Source of the DNA: Jiangella asiatica
GTDB lineage: Bacteria > Actinomycetota > Actinomycetes > Jiangellales > Jiangellaceae
Assembly (NCBI RefSeq): GCF_004349065.1
Contig: NZ_SMKZ01000003.1
Location: forward strand, 1-64,000
Reading direction: 5' to 3'
DNA length: 64,000 bases
A program made the position numbers and the translations under genes. The first letter of the stretch is position 1. Every line of letters starts with the position of its first letter. The notes beneath the pieces are model-generated. The model was not told the DNA's origin. It did no database searches and saw nothing but the letters and a program-made list of their open reading frames with translations. Positions 35,555-44,178 of the stretch are shown here, piece by piece.

Positions 35555-35896
35555 TTACGAAGCCGCGCTCTGGTACCGGCCGTCGTAGCGGACTCCGCTG
35601 CGGGTATCGGTGAAGCTGACGCCCACCCGCGCTCCGTTCTCGACGATCCACCGAACCGTGTACGTCGCTCGGTATGTGGGCGGCCAGAACGAAGAGAAGG
35701 TGCCGTCACCCGCAACAGACCACTCGCCGGCTGACGGCACGCCTCTCTCGACGTAGGTCGTACGGCCGTCCGCCGTAAACGATTGAGTGGCACCGTCGTG
35801 GAACACGAACTGTGCAGCGGTCAGGGCGGCGGTCATGTCCGCCGCGTCGACCAGCTGACCGTCGACAACGTCCGTACCGGAGGGAATCGGGTCCAT
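35555..35896 (-). CDS. Conserved hypothetical small beta-barrel protein
   Basis: A 113-residue protein with alternating beta-rich segments (AQFVFHDGATQSFTADGRTTYVERG, GEWSVAGDGTFSSFWPP, YTVRWIVENGARVGVSFTD) suggests a lipocalin/MoaF-like barrel. I cannot name the family with confidence. AGGAGAG precedes the ATG. Its promoter region contains the GGAC-N6-GTCC palindromes at 35985 and 36096, shared with the divergent sulfite-oxidase-like gene. Confidence 0.65.
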   Translation of the reverse strand: MDPIPSGTDVVDGQLVDAADMTAALTAAQFVFHDGATQSFTADGRTTYVERGVPSAGEWSVAGDGTFSSFWPPTYRATYTVRWIVENGARVGVSFTDTRSGVRYDGRYQSAAS

Positions 35897-35984
35897 CGAA
35901 CTCTCCTGACATCTGGCAAGACGCCGGCCGCCGCCATCTCACGGTGGCGACCAGCTGGGAACAACCTGTCAGCACCCACTCTAA

Positions 35985-35998
35985 GGACGATATCGTCC
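35985..35998. promoter_or_regulatory. Palindromic operator GGACGATATCGTCC
   Basis: This perfect 14-bp palindrome of the GGAC-N6-GTCC class lies 89 bases upstream of the leftward gene starting at 35896. Its central GATATC overlaps what could be a -10 region. Confidence 0.65.
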
Positions 35999-36086
35999 GC
36001 CTTGAAAGATACCCAGCCGGGCAAACACGCTCCGCACCGGGCCGCTCATGCGCACCGACTGCGCCAAACCCACCGATGACCGGTCG

Positions 36087-36118
36087 ACTCTAGATGGACT
36101 ATCCAGTCCATCTAGAGT
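36087..36118. promoter_or_regulatory. Extended palindromic operator (14-bp arms)
   Basis: ACTCTAGATGGACT, spacer ATCC, AGTCCATCTAGAGT: a perfect inverted repeat whose core (36096-36109) is GGACTATCCAGTCC. It is the longest and most perfect member of the operator set and lies in the divergent region between the 35555 gene and the sulfite-oxidase-like operon. Confidence 0.7.
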
Positions 36119-36159
36119 ATCGTCACGGGCGTCATCCCACGTGATGTCACCCAGGCGAG

Positions 36160-36240
36160 CAGCATCTCGTGGGACGACGCCGGCGGCGTGCGGTGCGCAC
36201 GTGGCTCGATGTCCACGACGACGAGTTCCACAACCCCGCG
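36160..36240 (+). pseudogene. Relic of a uracil-DNA-glycosylase-like gene
   Basis: Bases GCATCTCGTGGGACGACGCC, followed by a segment encoding RTWLDVHDDEFHNP, align with 49011-49088 inside the intact glycosylase gene (IPWHDASGER, then RSWLGIHDDEFYDP). One base is missing after GGCGTGCGG, so the frame is broken. Only about 80 bases remain, immediately upstream of the sulfite-oxidase-like start. It appears to be a decayed fragment of a second glycosylase gene. Confidence 0.55.
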
Positions 36241-36266
36241 CGCCCGATCACCGAAGATGGGAGTGA

Positions 36267-36863
36267 GTGTTGTCTTTTGCTACTCGTGGTTTCGCCGGAC
36301 ACCGGCGTGAACCGGACGACCGGCTCCCGCCCGGGCAGACGCTGGTCCAGCGGTGGCCGGTCCTGTCGGCGGGCCCCACGCCCAACGTGCACACAGACAC
36401 GTGGGACTTCGTCATCCGCGACGAGAGCGGCACCGAGCATCACTGGAGTTGGGAGCAGCTCCTCGCACTCGGGGTCGAGGACGTCACGGTCGACATCCAC
36501 TGCGTCACCCACTGGTCGAAGCTCGACATGTCTTGGCGTGGTGTCAGCCTCGACAAGCTCTTCGAGAACGTCGAGGCCGAGTACGACTACGTGATGGCGC
36601 GGTCCTACGGTGGCTACACCACGAACGTTCCCCTCGAGGACCTTCTCGACGGCAAGGCGTGGATCGCGATCGAGGCGGAAGGAGAGCCGCTCGACCCTGA
36701 GCACGGTGGCCCGGCCCGCCTGCTCGTCCCGCACCTCTACTTCTGGAAGAGCGCGAAGTGGATCCGTGGGCTGACGGTGATGCCCACGAACGACCCGGGG
36801 TTCTGGGAGCAGTACGGCTACCACATCTACGGTGATCCGTGGAAGGAAGAGCGCTACTGGTGA
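36267..36863 (+). CDS. Sulfite-oxidase/YedY-like molybdopterin protein
   Basis: This 198-residue protein has the oxidoreductase molybdopterin-binding fold: a GQTLVQRWPVL start, WDFVIRD, then VDIHCVTHWSKLDMSW with the molybdenum-ligand Cys, and PHLYFWKSAKWIRG near the end. No signal peptide or C-terminal dimer domain is visible, so it is a cytoplasmic member unlike exported YedY/MsrP. Start: GTG 36267 with GGGAG upstream. It is coupled to a flavin/NAD reductase (GTGA overlap), which probably feeds or drains its electrons. Natural substrate unknown; sulfoxide or sulfite chemistry is plausible. Confidence 0.85.
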   Translation: MLSFATRGFAGHRREPDDRLPPGQTLVQRWPVLSAGPTPNVHTDTWDFVIRDESGTEHHWSWEQLLALGVEDVTVDIHCVTHWSKLDMSWRGVSLDKLFENVEAEYDYVMARSYGGYTTNVPLEDLLDGKAWIAIEAEGEPLDPEHGGPARLLVPHLYFWKSAKWIRGLTVMPTNDPGFWEQYGYHIYGDPWKEERYW

Positions 36864-37618
36864 GTGCACAGGCAGCCCCACTCCCGCGGACGCGCCATCG
36901 ACGCCCGGCCTGGCACGTCGCCACGGTCGTCGAAACGCGGCCGGAGACACCGAACGCCGTGCGGCTGGTCCTCGACGTGCCCACCTGGCCCGGCAACGAG
37001 GCCGGCACGCATGTCGACGTGCGCCTCACCGCCCCCGACGGCTACCAGGCGACTCGCTCCTACTCGGTCGCCACCTCTGATCGGGGAAGAGTCGTCCTCG
37101 GGATCGAAGAGCTGCCCGACGGCGAAGTCTCCCCGTTCCTCGTTCGCGAGGTACGCGCCGGGGACAAGCTCGAGATCCATGGACCGCTGGGCTCGTACTT
37201 CCTCTGGCGTCCGGGCCAGAGCAACCGTCCGGTCCAGCTCATCGCCGGCGGATCAGGCGTGGTCCCGCTCCATGCGATGGCCGCAGCCCATGCAGCCGCG
37301 TCGGACTCAACGCTGTTCCGTCTCGTCTACTCCGTCCGGACTCCGGCACACGTCTACTTCCGCGACGAGCTCGCCGCACTCGCAGGGCCGTCATTCACCG
37401 TCGACTACGTCTACACACGACAGGCGCCGCCGGGCTGGGGAGGGACAGTCGGGCGCCTCACCAGAGATTCGCTGGCCTCGACGACGATCGCGCCGCACGA
37501 GCGTCCACGCATCTTCGTGTGCGGCTCCACACGCTTCGCGGAGACCGTCGCGGCTTGGCTGCTCGATCTCGGGCACTCGGCACGCGACATCCTCACCGAA
37601 CGATACGGAGGCAAGTGA
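36860..37618 (+). CDS. Ferredoxin-NADP-reductase-type flavoprotein
   Basis: The 252-residue protein lacks an iron-sulfur domain. The FAD-binding barrel contains RSYSVAT (flavin motif) and the NAD domain starts LIAGGSGVVPLHAM and ends VCGSTRFAETVAAWL. The GTG at 36860 overlaps the previous stop; an upstream frame from 36839 is not needed. It very likely passes electrons between NAD(P)H and the molybdopterin protein, forming a soluble two-protein system completed by the zinc ribbon gene. Confidence 0.88.
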   Translation: MSAQAAPLPRTRHRRPAWHVATVVETRPETPNAVRLVLDVPTWPGNEAGTHVDVRLTAPDGYQATRSYSVATSDRGRVVLGIEELPDGEVSPFLVREVRAGDKLEIHGPLGSYFLWRPGQSNRPVQLIAGGSGVVPLHAMAAAHAAASDSTLFRLVYSVRTPAHVYFRDELAALAGPSFTVDYVYTRQAPPGWGGTVGRLTRDSLASTTIAPHERPRIFVCGSTRFAETVAAWLLDLGHSARDILTERYGGK

Positions 37619-37875
37619 TGACCACCCCACTCGACGGCAACGTGCTCGCCGGCGCACTCGCCAACCTGCTCGTGCCAGACCCCACCAACCTGCAAGCCCG
37701 GTGCACCAACTGCGGCCAGGTCGCCCCGATCGCCGAGGCCGTCGTCTACCCGGACGCACCCGGCCTCGTCGCACGCTGCCGCACCTGCGATCACGTACTG
37801 GCAGCGATCGTCGACGACAAGGACAAGACGTACCTGAGCCTGTCCGGACTGAGCGCCATCGCACTGCCGAAGTGA
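37618..37875 (+). CDS. Zinc-ribbon protein (DUF6510-like)
   Basis: An 85-residue protein with two CxxC knuckles, ARCTNCGQ and ARCRTCDH (Cys 29/32 and 52/55 approximately), ending in YLSLSGLSAIALPK. This arrangement matches small actinobacterial proteins found next to such oxidoreductases. The ATG overlaps the reductase stop by one base, so the three genes are one transcript. A role in cofactor or partner assembly is possible but unproven. Confidence 0.78.
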   Translation: MTTPLDGNVLAGALANLLVPDPTNLQARCTNCGQVAPIAEAVVYPDAPGLVARCRTCDHVLAAIVDDKDKTYLSLSGLSAIALPK

Positions 37876-37890
37876 CCGCGCTCACGCCAC

Positions 37891-38461
37891 CGGGATCCAG
37901 ACGTCGAACGCCCAGGACGAGCTGCGGTCGGAGCTCAACGTCGGCGCGGGTGACCTGGACAAGGAGCCACCGTCCCTGGACGACCTGGAACTGGGCGATG
38001 CGTACGGCATCATCCGCATCCCCCGCTTCGGCGACGACTGGGGTGAAGACGGTGGGTGGGTCATTGTCGAGGGGACCAAGCCCGAAGACCTGAAGAACGG
38101 CCCCGGCCACTACCCCGAAAGCGTCGACCCGGGCGAGCTCGGGAACTTCGCCATCGCCGCGCATCGCTCCGGTCATGGCAACCCGTTCGCCCCCTTTCCC
38201 GACCTGCATGTCGGCGACATCATCGAGATCGAGACAGCGGCCGCAACATACACGTACCAACTCGACGACGCGCCCGACGGAGATAGCAAGGGCAACAAGA
38301 TTCCGATCGACGCCATGTGGGTGGTCGACCCGGTGCCGGGTGAGCCAGAAGGAACCGAGCCCACCGAGCGTCGTATTCCCCTCACCACCTGTTATCCGCT
38401 TTACGGCTCGTCCGAGCGCATGTACGCCACTGGCCTACTCGTCGGAGTCGTAGAACGCTGA
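37891..38461 (+). pseudogene. N-terminally truncated class E sortase
   Basis: The rightward open frame (no start codon near its beginning) encodes ELRSELNVGAGDLDKE, then AYGIIRIPRFGDDW, GPGHYPES, the catalytic His in AAHRSG, the Cys in LTTCYPLYG and a later Arg in SSERMYATG. These are all sortase E features. The N-terminal membrane anchor and about 60 residues are missing, and the frame emerges directly from the zinc-ribbon stop. It is a fragment lacking start and signal, hence not expected to be functional as an anchored sortase. Confidence 0.7.
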
Positions 38462-38960
38462 CAGCACGGTCATGGCGTGCTCCTCCCGCCTCGTAGGGCC
38501 GCGACGGCGAGGCCGCGGTGATGGCCGGCAGGCTGAGCGTCGTGGCGGGGATCTTGACGTAGATGTTGGGCCGGCCGATCTCGGTCCACAGGTCCTGGGC
38601 CTGCGAGATGGTGGCGTCGGTGTCGTGCGCCAGCCGCGGGTCGACCTCGATGGACACCCGGCCGTCGCCGTTGCCGCTCTGCTCAGCGACCGCGGTGAAC
38701 AAGTCAGCGGCGTTGCGCACGTCGTCGGTGGTGAACCGGCGTACGGCGCCGTGGGCGTCCTCGCCCGTTTCCGCGGCGGCCCGGATATGGTCGTCGTACA
38801 GGCTGCTCTTGCTGATCGCGGTCTGGAAGATCGACGGGTTGGTGGTTACCCCGACGACATGCTTGTTTTCAATCATCGACTTCAGGTTGCCGGTGTGCAG
38901 CCGGTCACGGGAGAGATCGTCGAGCCAGATGGCGACGCCTACGGCCGACAGCTGAGCCAA
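38382..38960 (-). pseudogene. tal: Truncated transaldolase
   Basis: A leftward frame from ATG 38960 encodes a normal actinobacterial transaldolase N-terminus: VAIWLDDLSRDRL, VVGVTTNPSIFQ, then RPNIYVKIPAT with the Schiff-base Lys, and LPAITA. After about 38505 the reading leaves the family and becomes unrelated (SPSRPYEAGGARHD), overlapping the sortase fragment tail. About two thirds of the roughly 370-residue enzyme is missing. It lies tail-to-tail with the sortase remnant, so a deletion probably fused the two ends here. Confidence 0.75.
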
Positions 38961-39071
38961 TGGTTCGGTGCTCGTGATCGTTGTCTCTCTTTCGCGTCAG
39001 GCGCTGACCCCGCCTGGCTCAGGTGAGCCAGGCGCGGTCGACGTTCGGTCGGGCTGAGGCCACTGTCGCGG

Positions 39072-39626
39072 TCAGCCGGACGTGGCTGCGCGCCTGGGCA
39101 GCACCCAGCCTGCGCGCGGGAAGTGGCAGGTGTACCCGCTCGGATACCTCTCGAGATAGTCCTGGTGCTCGGGCTCGGCCTCCCAGAACGGGCCGGCGGG
39201 CTCGATGGTCGTCACCGCCTTGCCGGGCCACAGGCCCGAGGCGTCCACGTCCGCGATCGTGTCACGGGCGATCCGCTCCTGCTCTGGGGTGAGCGGGAAG
39301 ATGGCCGAGCGGTAACTCGTCCCGATGTCGTTGCCCTGACGGTTCAGCGTCGACGGGTCGTGGATCTGGAAGAAGAACGCCAGGATGTCGCGATAGGTCG
39401 TCTTCGTGGGATCGAAGACGATCTCCACGGCCTCGGCATGGCCCGGATGGTGGCGATAGGTCGCATGGTCGCTGTCGCCCCCGGTGTAGCCCACGCGGGT
39501 AGCCAGCACGCCTGGCTGGCGGCGGATGAGGTCCTCCATACCCCAGAAGCACCCGCCGGCGAGAACGGCCGTCTCGGTGCCCAGGGTGCGCGTGATCTGT
39601 CCGGTGTCGTTGATCCCGCTGGTCAT
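39072..39626 (-). CDS. msrA: Peptide methionine-S-sulfoxide reductase MsrA
   Basis: A 184-residue MsrA. The catalytic GCFWG motif lies near residues 25-29 ([16 protein letters not shown]), with [23 protein letters not shown] and the [11 protein letters not shown] segment. It reduces S-form methionine sulfoxide using thioredoxin. The ATG overlaps the msrB stop (ATGA), so msrB-msrA is a coupled operon. The C-terminus lacks an obvious extra CxxxC resolving pair. Confidence 0.93.
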   Translation of the reverse strand: MTSGINDTGQITRTLGTETAVLAGGCFWGMEDLIRRQPGVLATRVGYTGGDSDHATYRHHPGHAEAVEIVFDPTKTTYRDILAFFFQIHDPSTLNRQGNDIGTSYRSAIFPLTPEQERIARDTIADVDASGLWPGKAVTTIEPAGPFWEAEPEHQDYLERYPSGYTCHFPRAGWVLPRRAATSG

Positions 39627-40102
39627 GGTGCGTCCTCCTCTGTGCTGGTGGTGCCGGCTCTGTCGAACAGCACTCGATACTCGCCGTAACCCTGCGCCTC
39701 GAGCTCGGCGAGTGGGACGAAGCGCAGCGCGGCCGAGTTCATGCAGTACCGCTGGCCCCCAGTATCGGCGGGTCCGTCATAGAACACGTGCCCGAGGTGA
39801 CTGTCGGCGCCCGCGGAGCGCACCTCTGTACGGATCATTCCCAGCGACCTGTCAGTCTTCATGCGAACGGCGGCGGGCACGATCGGCTTCGTGAAGCTCG
39901 GCCACCCCGTGCGGCTGTCGTACTTGTCGGTCGACGAGAACAACGGCTGGCCGGACACCACGTCCACGTAGATGCCGGGCTCATGGTTGTTCCAGTACTC
40001 GTTGCGGAACGCAGGCTCGGTCCGGTTCTCCTGGGTGACGCGGTACTGGCTGTCGGTGAGGCGGCTCAGCGCCTCCGGAGTCTTGCTGTAGTCGTGTGGC
40101 AC
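39623..40102 (-). CDS. msrB: Peptide methionine-R-sulfoxide reductase MsrB (first copy)
   Basis: This is a 159-residue Msr[29 protein letters not shown] and the catalytic Cys in [10 protein letters not shown] are present. The zinc-binding CxxC pairs of the zinc-type MsrBs are absent, so this is the metal-free form. The GTG at 40102 ([12 protein letters not shown]) has GGAG upstream. It forms an operon with msrA. A second msrB lies at 58035. Confidence 0.92.
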   Translation of the reverse strand: MPHDYSKTPEALSRLTDSQYRVTQENRTEPAFRNEYWNNHEPGIYVDVVSGQPLFSSTDKYDSRTGWPSFTKPIVPAAVRMKTDRSLGMIRTEVRSAGADSHLGHVFYDGPADTGGQRYCMNSAALRFVPLAELEAQGYGEYRVLFDRAGTTSTEEDAP

Positions 40103-40209
40103 GATTCTCCTCTTCACGCGTCGCTGGCTGCGACGCCACTTACAAGAACAGTCCCCGTGTGGGTTTTGGTCCCGGTCGCCGGGAACGTGCAGCGACCGTG
40201 GGATCGCGG

Positions 40210-40229
40210 GAGGGCTAGCTCGAGCCCTC
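40210..40229. terminator. Possible hairpin terminator
   Basis: GAGGGCT, loop AGCTCG minus shared ends, AGCCCTC: a seven-base stem in the gap between the leftward hydrolase remnant and msrB. No U-tract follows, so a role in termination is uncertain. Confidence 0.3.
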
Positions 40230-40376
40230 TTCGGTGGGCAGCACCGCGCGCCGCGGCGTCGCTCGCTCCACGCGTCCGCTGCCGGTGGTCCGGAATCATC
40301 GAGGGACGCAGGTAGGGCAGAGATGGCTTTCATCGTGACGTCCTGTTCAGCGGATCTGCAGTCAGCAGCCTGGTGT

Positions 40377-40996
40377 TCAGATGCCGTGCAGGAACTTCGC
40401 GATCAATGGCAGGGTTACCGGTTCGATGGTGTGGCCGCCGGGATGTTCGGTCAGGGTGACCTCGGCGCCGGCAGCGTTCATGTCCTCGATGAGCCGCGTG
40501 GTCTCTTCCGGGGTGGCCAGCGGGTCCGCCCGGCCGTTGACCACAGCGACCCGTTTACCCTGCGCGACCGCGCTTGTTGGCGGGACCTTGAACGGAACCA
40601 TGGCGGCCAACAGCACCGCTCCGGCGAGTTTCTCCGGCCGCCGCAGCAGAGTGGCGGAGGCGATGTTCGCGCCGTGGAGAACCCGACCGCATACCAGGAA
40701 CCGGGTTCGACGCCGTAATGGCATTTCGTGGCGTCGAGGAATTCGGCGAGTTCGTCCACCCTGGCCCGCAGATCCTCCTCGTCGAACACGCCCTCTCGCA
40801 ATCGGCGGAAGAAGCGGGGCATGCTGTTTTCCAGGACGGTGCCGCGGACCGACAGGATCGGAGCGCCCGGGGCCAGATGTTCGCTCAACGGCAGCAGGTC
40901 GTGCTCGTCGCCGCCGGTGCCGTGCAACAGCAACAAGGGCGGTGTCCCGGCGGCACCGGGCATCCATACGTGCGGACGATCCAGCGCGGTCGTCAT
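40377..40996 (-). pseudogene. MhqD-like alpha/beta hydrolase (phospholipase/carboxylesterase), one frameshift
   Basis: From ATG 40996 the frame reads PLLLLHGTGGDEHDLLPL and SWYAVGFS, then breaks. The rest (HGANIASATLLRRPEKLAGAVLL..., [23 protein letters not shown]) continues in another frame to 40377. Restoring one C near 40676-40683 rebuilds the nucleophile elbow GFSHGAN and a complete enzyme of about 206 residues. It partners the dioxygenase gene upstream (ATGA overlap), as in quinone/electrophile-detoxifying mhq operons. Either a pseudogene or a sequencing slip. Confidence 0.72.
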
Positions 40997-41965
40997 GCCG
41001 TCGCCCTCTCGTCGAGCCCGGGGTTGTTCTCGCTGGGCAAGGACAACGTGGGAAGCATGGCCTCGATCTGTTCGCGGTTCGGTTCCAGCCATGGGGGAGG
41101 TTCAGCGCGCGACCCAGTTCCAGCAGCGGCTCGTCAACGGCGAAACCGGGCGCGTCGGTGGCGAGTTCCAGCAGGGTGCCGCCTGGCTCGTGGAAGTAGA
41201 TCGACCGGAAGTACTGCCGGTCCAGCACGGAGGTGACGCTCGCACCGCGCTCGATGAGTTCCTCGCGCCAGCGCAACTGGGTCTGCTCGTCCGGGGCCCG
41301 CCAGGCCACATGGTGCACGGTGCCACCAACGAGCCCGTCTGGAGCCTTGGGGTCTACCAGCACGTCCACGAGCGCGCCGGCTGCACCGTCACCAGCGGCG
41401 AATCGCAGCCGGTTGCCCTCGTGACCGGCAGCGTGCAGGCCGAGCTGTTCCATCATCTCGAAGTGCCGCGCTCGTTGTTCGTCGACAGGGTCACCGAGTG
41501 CAACCCACGCACACCATGGTCGGCCGGGATAATCCCGTTGTCCCATGGCGCGCGTGGATCGCCCTGCGGGTGGGCCACCAACGCCAGTTCGAGCCCATCG
41601 GGGTCATGGAACGTCAGCGCCGCTTCGCCGAAGCGTTCGGCGACCTCGCTCGCCTCGACACCGACGGCGCCCAGGTGGTCGCGCCACCAACCGATCGAGG
41701 ATGCCGGCACGGAGAACGCTGTCGTGGTGGCCTGCCCGTTGCCATGTCTGCCGGGGACGACGTCCCCGAACGGGAAGAAGGTCATCAGCGTTCCGGGCCG
41801 ACCCTGCTCGTCGCCGAAATAGAGGTGGTAAACATCCGGTGCGTCGAAGTTCACCGTGGTCTTGACCAGGCGAAGCCCCATCGCGCGCAGGTAGAATTCC
41901 GTGTTGCCCTGGGGATCGCCTGCAATTGCTGTCACGTGATGCAGACCGGTCGTCGCGAGTGTCAT
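40993..41965 (-). pseudogene. MhqO-like ring-cleaving glyoxalase-fold dioxygenase, two frameshifts
   Basis: The N-terminal half (LHHVTAIAGDPQGNTEFYLRAMGL, then FGDEQGRPGTLMTFFPF, 41965 to about 41480) and the C-terminal half (HHVAWRAPDEQTQLRWREEL, DRQYFRSIYFHEPGGTLLELATD) are in different frames. A third shift near 41093-41097 (five G on the plus strand, one fewer than needed) is required to reach the expected tail (NNPGLDERATA, stop at 40993). All metal His/Glu positions of the two vicinal-oxygen-chelate modules appear preserved. Two independent one-base errors in one gene suggest decay or homopolymer miscalls. Confidence 0.72.
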
Positions 41966-41980
41966 CAGAACCTCCTCACG

Positions 41981-42565
41981 TCATTCCGGCGGGGGTGGGT
42001 CGGCTGCTTCGTTCTGCTTGATGGCAGAGATCTCGAACTCAAGAATGATCTTGTCGCCGACGAGGACGCCGCCCGCCGCCAGCGGTGCGTTCCAGTCCAC
42101 ACCGAAGTCCGTGCGGCTGACGGTGGTCGAACCCTCGAAGCCGATGCGTTCGGTGCCGAACGGGTCGGTGGCCTGGCCCTCGAAGGACAGCGGGATCGTG
42201 ACGGAGCGGGTCACGCCCTTGATCGTCAGGTCGCCGGTGACCTCGAAGCCATCCTGGTCGGTCCAGGTGATCTCGGTCGAGGTGAACGTGATGTCCGGGT
42301 GCTCGTCCATGGCCATGAAGTCGTTGCTGCGCAGGTGCGCGTCCCGGTCCGGGTTGCGGGTGTCGATGCTGTCGGTCTTGATGGTGAGCTCGACCGTAGA
42401 ATTCGCCGGGTTCTCGCCGTCCACCCACACACTGCCCTCGAACACATTGAACGCGCCGCGCACCTTGGTCACCATCGCATGCCGGGCGACGAACCCGAAC
42501 CGGCTGTGCGCGGGATCGATGACGTAGTTGCCGGTCAGCTGCCGGTCGTCGGTCATTGTGGCCAT
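41981..42565 (-). CDS. YceI-family lipid-binding protein
   Basis: The product is a 194-residue lipocalin-like beta-barrel: YVIDPAHSRFGFVARHAMVTKVRGAF, the DSIDTRNPDRDAHLRSNDF stretch, and FTSTEITWTDQ. There is no signal peptide, so a cytoplasmic isoprenoid- or quinone-binding role is likely. GGAGG precedes ATG 42565. It lies directly after the dioxygenase/hydrolase pair, 15 bases from the dioxygenase start, on the same strand. Confidence 0.9.
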   Translation of the reverse strand: MATMTDDRQLTGNYVIDPAHSRFGFVARHAMVTKVRGAFNVFEGSVWVDGENPANSTVELTIKTDSIDTRNPDRDAHLRSNDFMAMDEHPDITFTSTEITWTDQDGFEVTGDLTIKGVTRSVTIPLSFEGQATDPFGTERIGFEGSTTVSRTDFGVDWNAPLAAGGVLVGDKIILEFEISAIKQNEAADPPPPE

Positions 42566-42668
42566 CTGGGGGAACCTCCAACTCGTTGACATGCCATGAG
42601 CCGGCGATGTGAGCGCCGGTCAGTTCCTGTGGGTCGGGTACCTGGGCGGGGCACACCCGGCGGGCCGG

Positions 42669-44078
42669 TCACGCCGGTCGTTCTCGTGGTGCCGCGGCGG
42701 CCGTCTCGTCCGGTGCGGCCGTACACGCGGCGATCGGCTCGCCGGCCCCGCGCCGCTGACGGGCGCCGAGGCTGGCGACGACGAACTCAGCCCGCGGGTG
42801 CTGCACTGACAGCAGCGACACGATGTCGCGTCCGTAGAACAGCGCCGAGAACCAGACGAGGGCCACCCGGACCTTGCGCTCCCACGTCGGGACGGCCAGC
42901 ACGTGGTAGCCGCGGTGCATGAGCCAGGCGAGCAGGCCCTTGATGACGATCCGGCGGTACTGGAAGATCCCCTTGCCCAGGCCGAGCGTGGCTACGGTGC
43001 CCAGGCTGTGATGCTTGTACGGCTTCACCTTTCGGCCGCGCGCGTCGGCGACGATGTTCTTGGCCAGCCGCTTGCCCTGCCGGACCGCGTTTTGGGCATT
43101 CGGCACCGTCAACGAGCCGCCGGGGATCGCCGAGGCGAGGTCGGGGACGGCGGCGTCGTCGCCGGCCGCCCAGGCGTCCGGGATGGCGGCGTACGGGGTG
43201 CCGATGCGCAGGTCGGCGCGGACCGGGAAACGGCCGGCCCGGTTGACCGGCAGGTCGGTGTGCCGGGCGACGACGGGGTTGGCCTCGTTGCCCGCTGTCC
43301 AGACGAGCAGGTGATTGTCGTACGCCGTGCCGTCGGACAACACGATGTGGTCGTTCTCGGCCGACACCAGGCTCGTGCCGAGGTGGACGCGGGCGCCGCG
43401 CTTCTCCAGGTGCCGGACCACCCATCGCGCGGGCTCGTCGCCGACCTCGGGCAGGAGCCGGTCGCGCACCTCGACCAGGTGGAAGCCGAGCTCGTCGGGG
43501 CTCAGCTCGGGGTAATGCTTGAGCAGGGCCGTGGCCAGCGAGAGCAGTTCGCCGAAGGCCTCGACGCCGCTGAAGCCGCCGCCCACGACGGTCACCGTCA
43601 GCAGCTTGCGCCGCTGCGGCCCGGGCGGCATCGTGGCCGCCTGCTCGAACGCCGTCAGCAACCGATCGCGGGTCGCCACGGCCTCTTCGACGTACTTGAA
43701 CCCGATGGCCTCGTCTGCGATACCCGGGATGGGAAAGGTGCGGGTCACCGCTCCGGCGGTGATGACGATGGTGTCGTACGGCAGCTCATGCTCGGCGCCG
43801 CCGACAGGCCGCACGGTGGCTGTGCGGTGCGCGTGGTCGATATGGACGACGCTGCCGACGATCAGGTGGGTGTGCGGCAGATGGCGACGCAGTGAGACCG
43901 CGACGTGCCTGGCCTCGATCGAGCCGGCCGCCACCTCGGGCAGGAACGGCTGGTAGGTCATGTATGGCCGCGGGTCGACGAGCGTTACCGACGCCTCGTC
44001 GGTCCGCAGCCTCTTCTCCAGCTTCCACGCGGTATAGAAGCCGGCATAGCCGCCGCCTACGACCAGGATCCTCCGCAT
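42669..44078 (-). CDS. ndh: NDH-2 type NADH dehydrogenase
   Basis: The enzyme has 469 residues. An FAD-binding start MRRILVVGGGYAGFYTAWKL, a second dinucleotide fold VTVVGGGFSGVEAFGELL (about 165-182) and a third motif AIPDAWAAGDDAAVPD, followed by the C-terminal membrane-attachment region. It oxidises NADH and reduces quinone without proton pumping. ATG 44078 has GAGGAGGTAGCC directly upstream. A second, slightly diverged copy of this start module sits 69 bases upstream (see repeat). In frame, the longer form would duplicate the first 23 residues. Confidence 0.9.
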   Translation of the reverse strand: MRRILVVGGGYAGFYTAWKLEKRLRTDEASVTLVDPRPYMTYQPFLPEVAAGSIEARHVAVSLRRHLPHTHLIVGSVVHIDHAHRTATVRPVGGAEHELPYDTIVITAGAVTRTFPIPGIADEAIGFKYVEEAVATRDRLLTAFEQAATMPPGPQRRKLLTVTVVGGGFSGVEAFGELLSLATALLKHYPELSPDELGFHLVEVRDRLLPEVGDEPARWVVRHLEKRGARVHLGTSLVSAENDHIVLSDGTAYDNHLLVWTAGNEANPVVARHTDLPVNRAGRFPVRADLRIGTPYAAIPDAWAAGDDAAVPDLASAIPGGSLTVPNAQNAVRQGKRLAKNIVADARGRKVKPYKHHSLGTVATLGLGKGIFQYRRIVIKGLLAWLMHRGYHVLAVPTWERKVRVALVWFSALFYGRDIVSLLSVQHPRAEFVVASLGARQRRGAGEPIAACTAAPDETAAAAPRERPA

Positions 44079-44178
44079 GGCTACCTCCTCGAGCGCGACC
44101 GCGTGTGGGCCGGCGTAGCCGCCGCCCACGACCAGGATCTTCCGCATCGCTACCTCCTCCAGGGCCACCACATGCGGG
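44041..44178. repeat. 69-bp tandem repeat duplicating the ndh start codon and ribosome-binding site
   Basis: 44041-44109 and 44110-44178 are about 85% identical. Each holds GAGGAGGTAGC, an ATG (44078 and 44147 on the minus strand) and codons for MRRILVVGGGYAG or MRKILVVGGGYAG. The frame is open through both copies, so the upstream ATG could yield a protein with 23 extra residues carrying a second nucleotide-binding loop. Confidence 0.8.
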
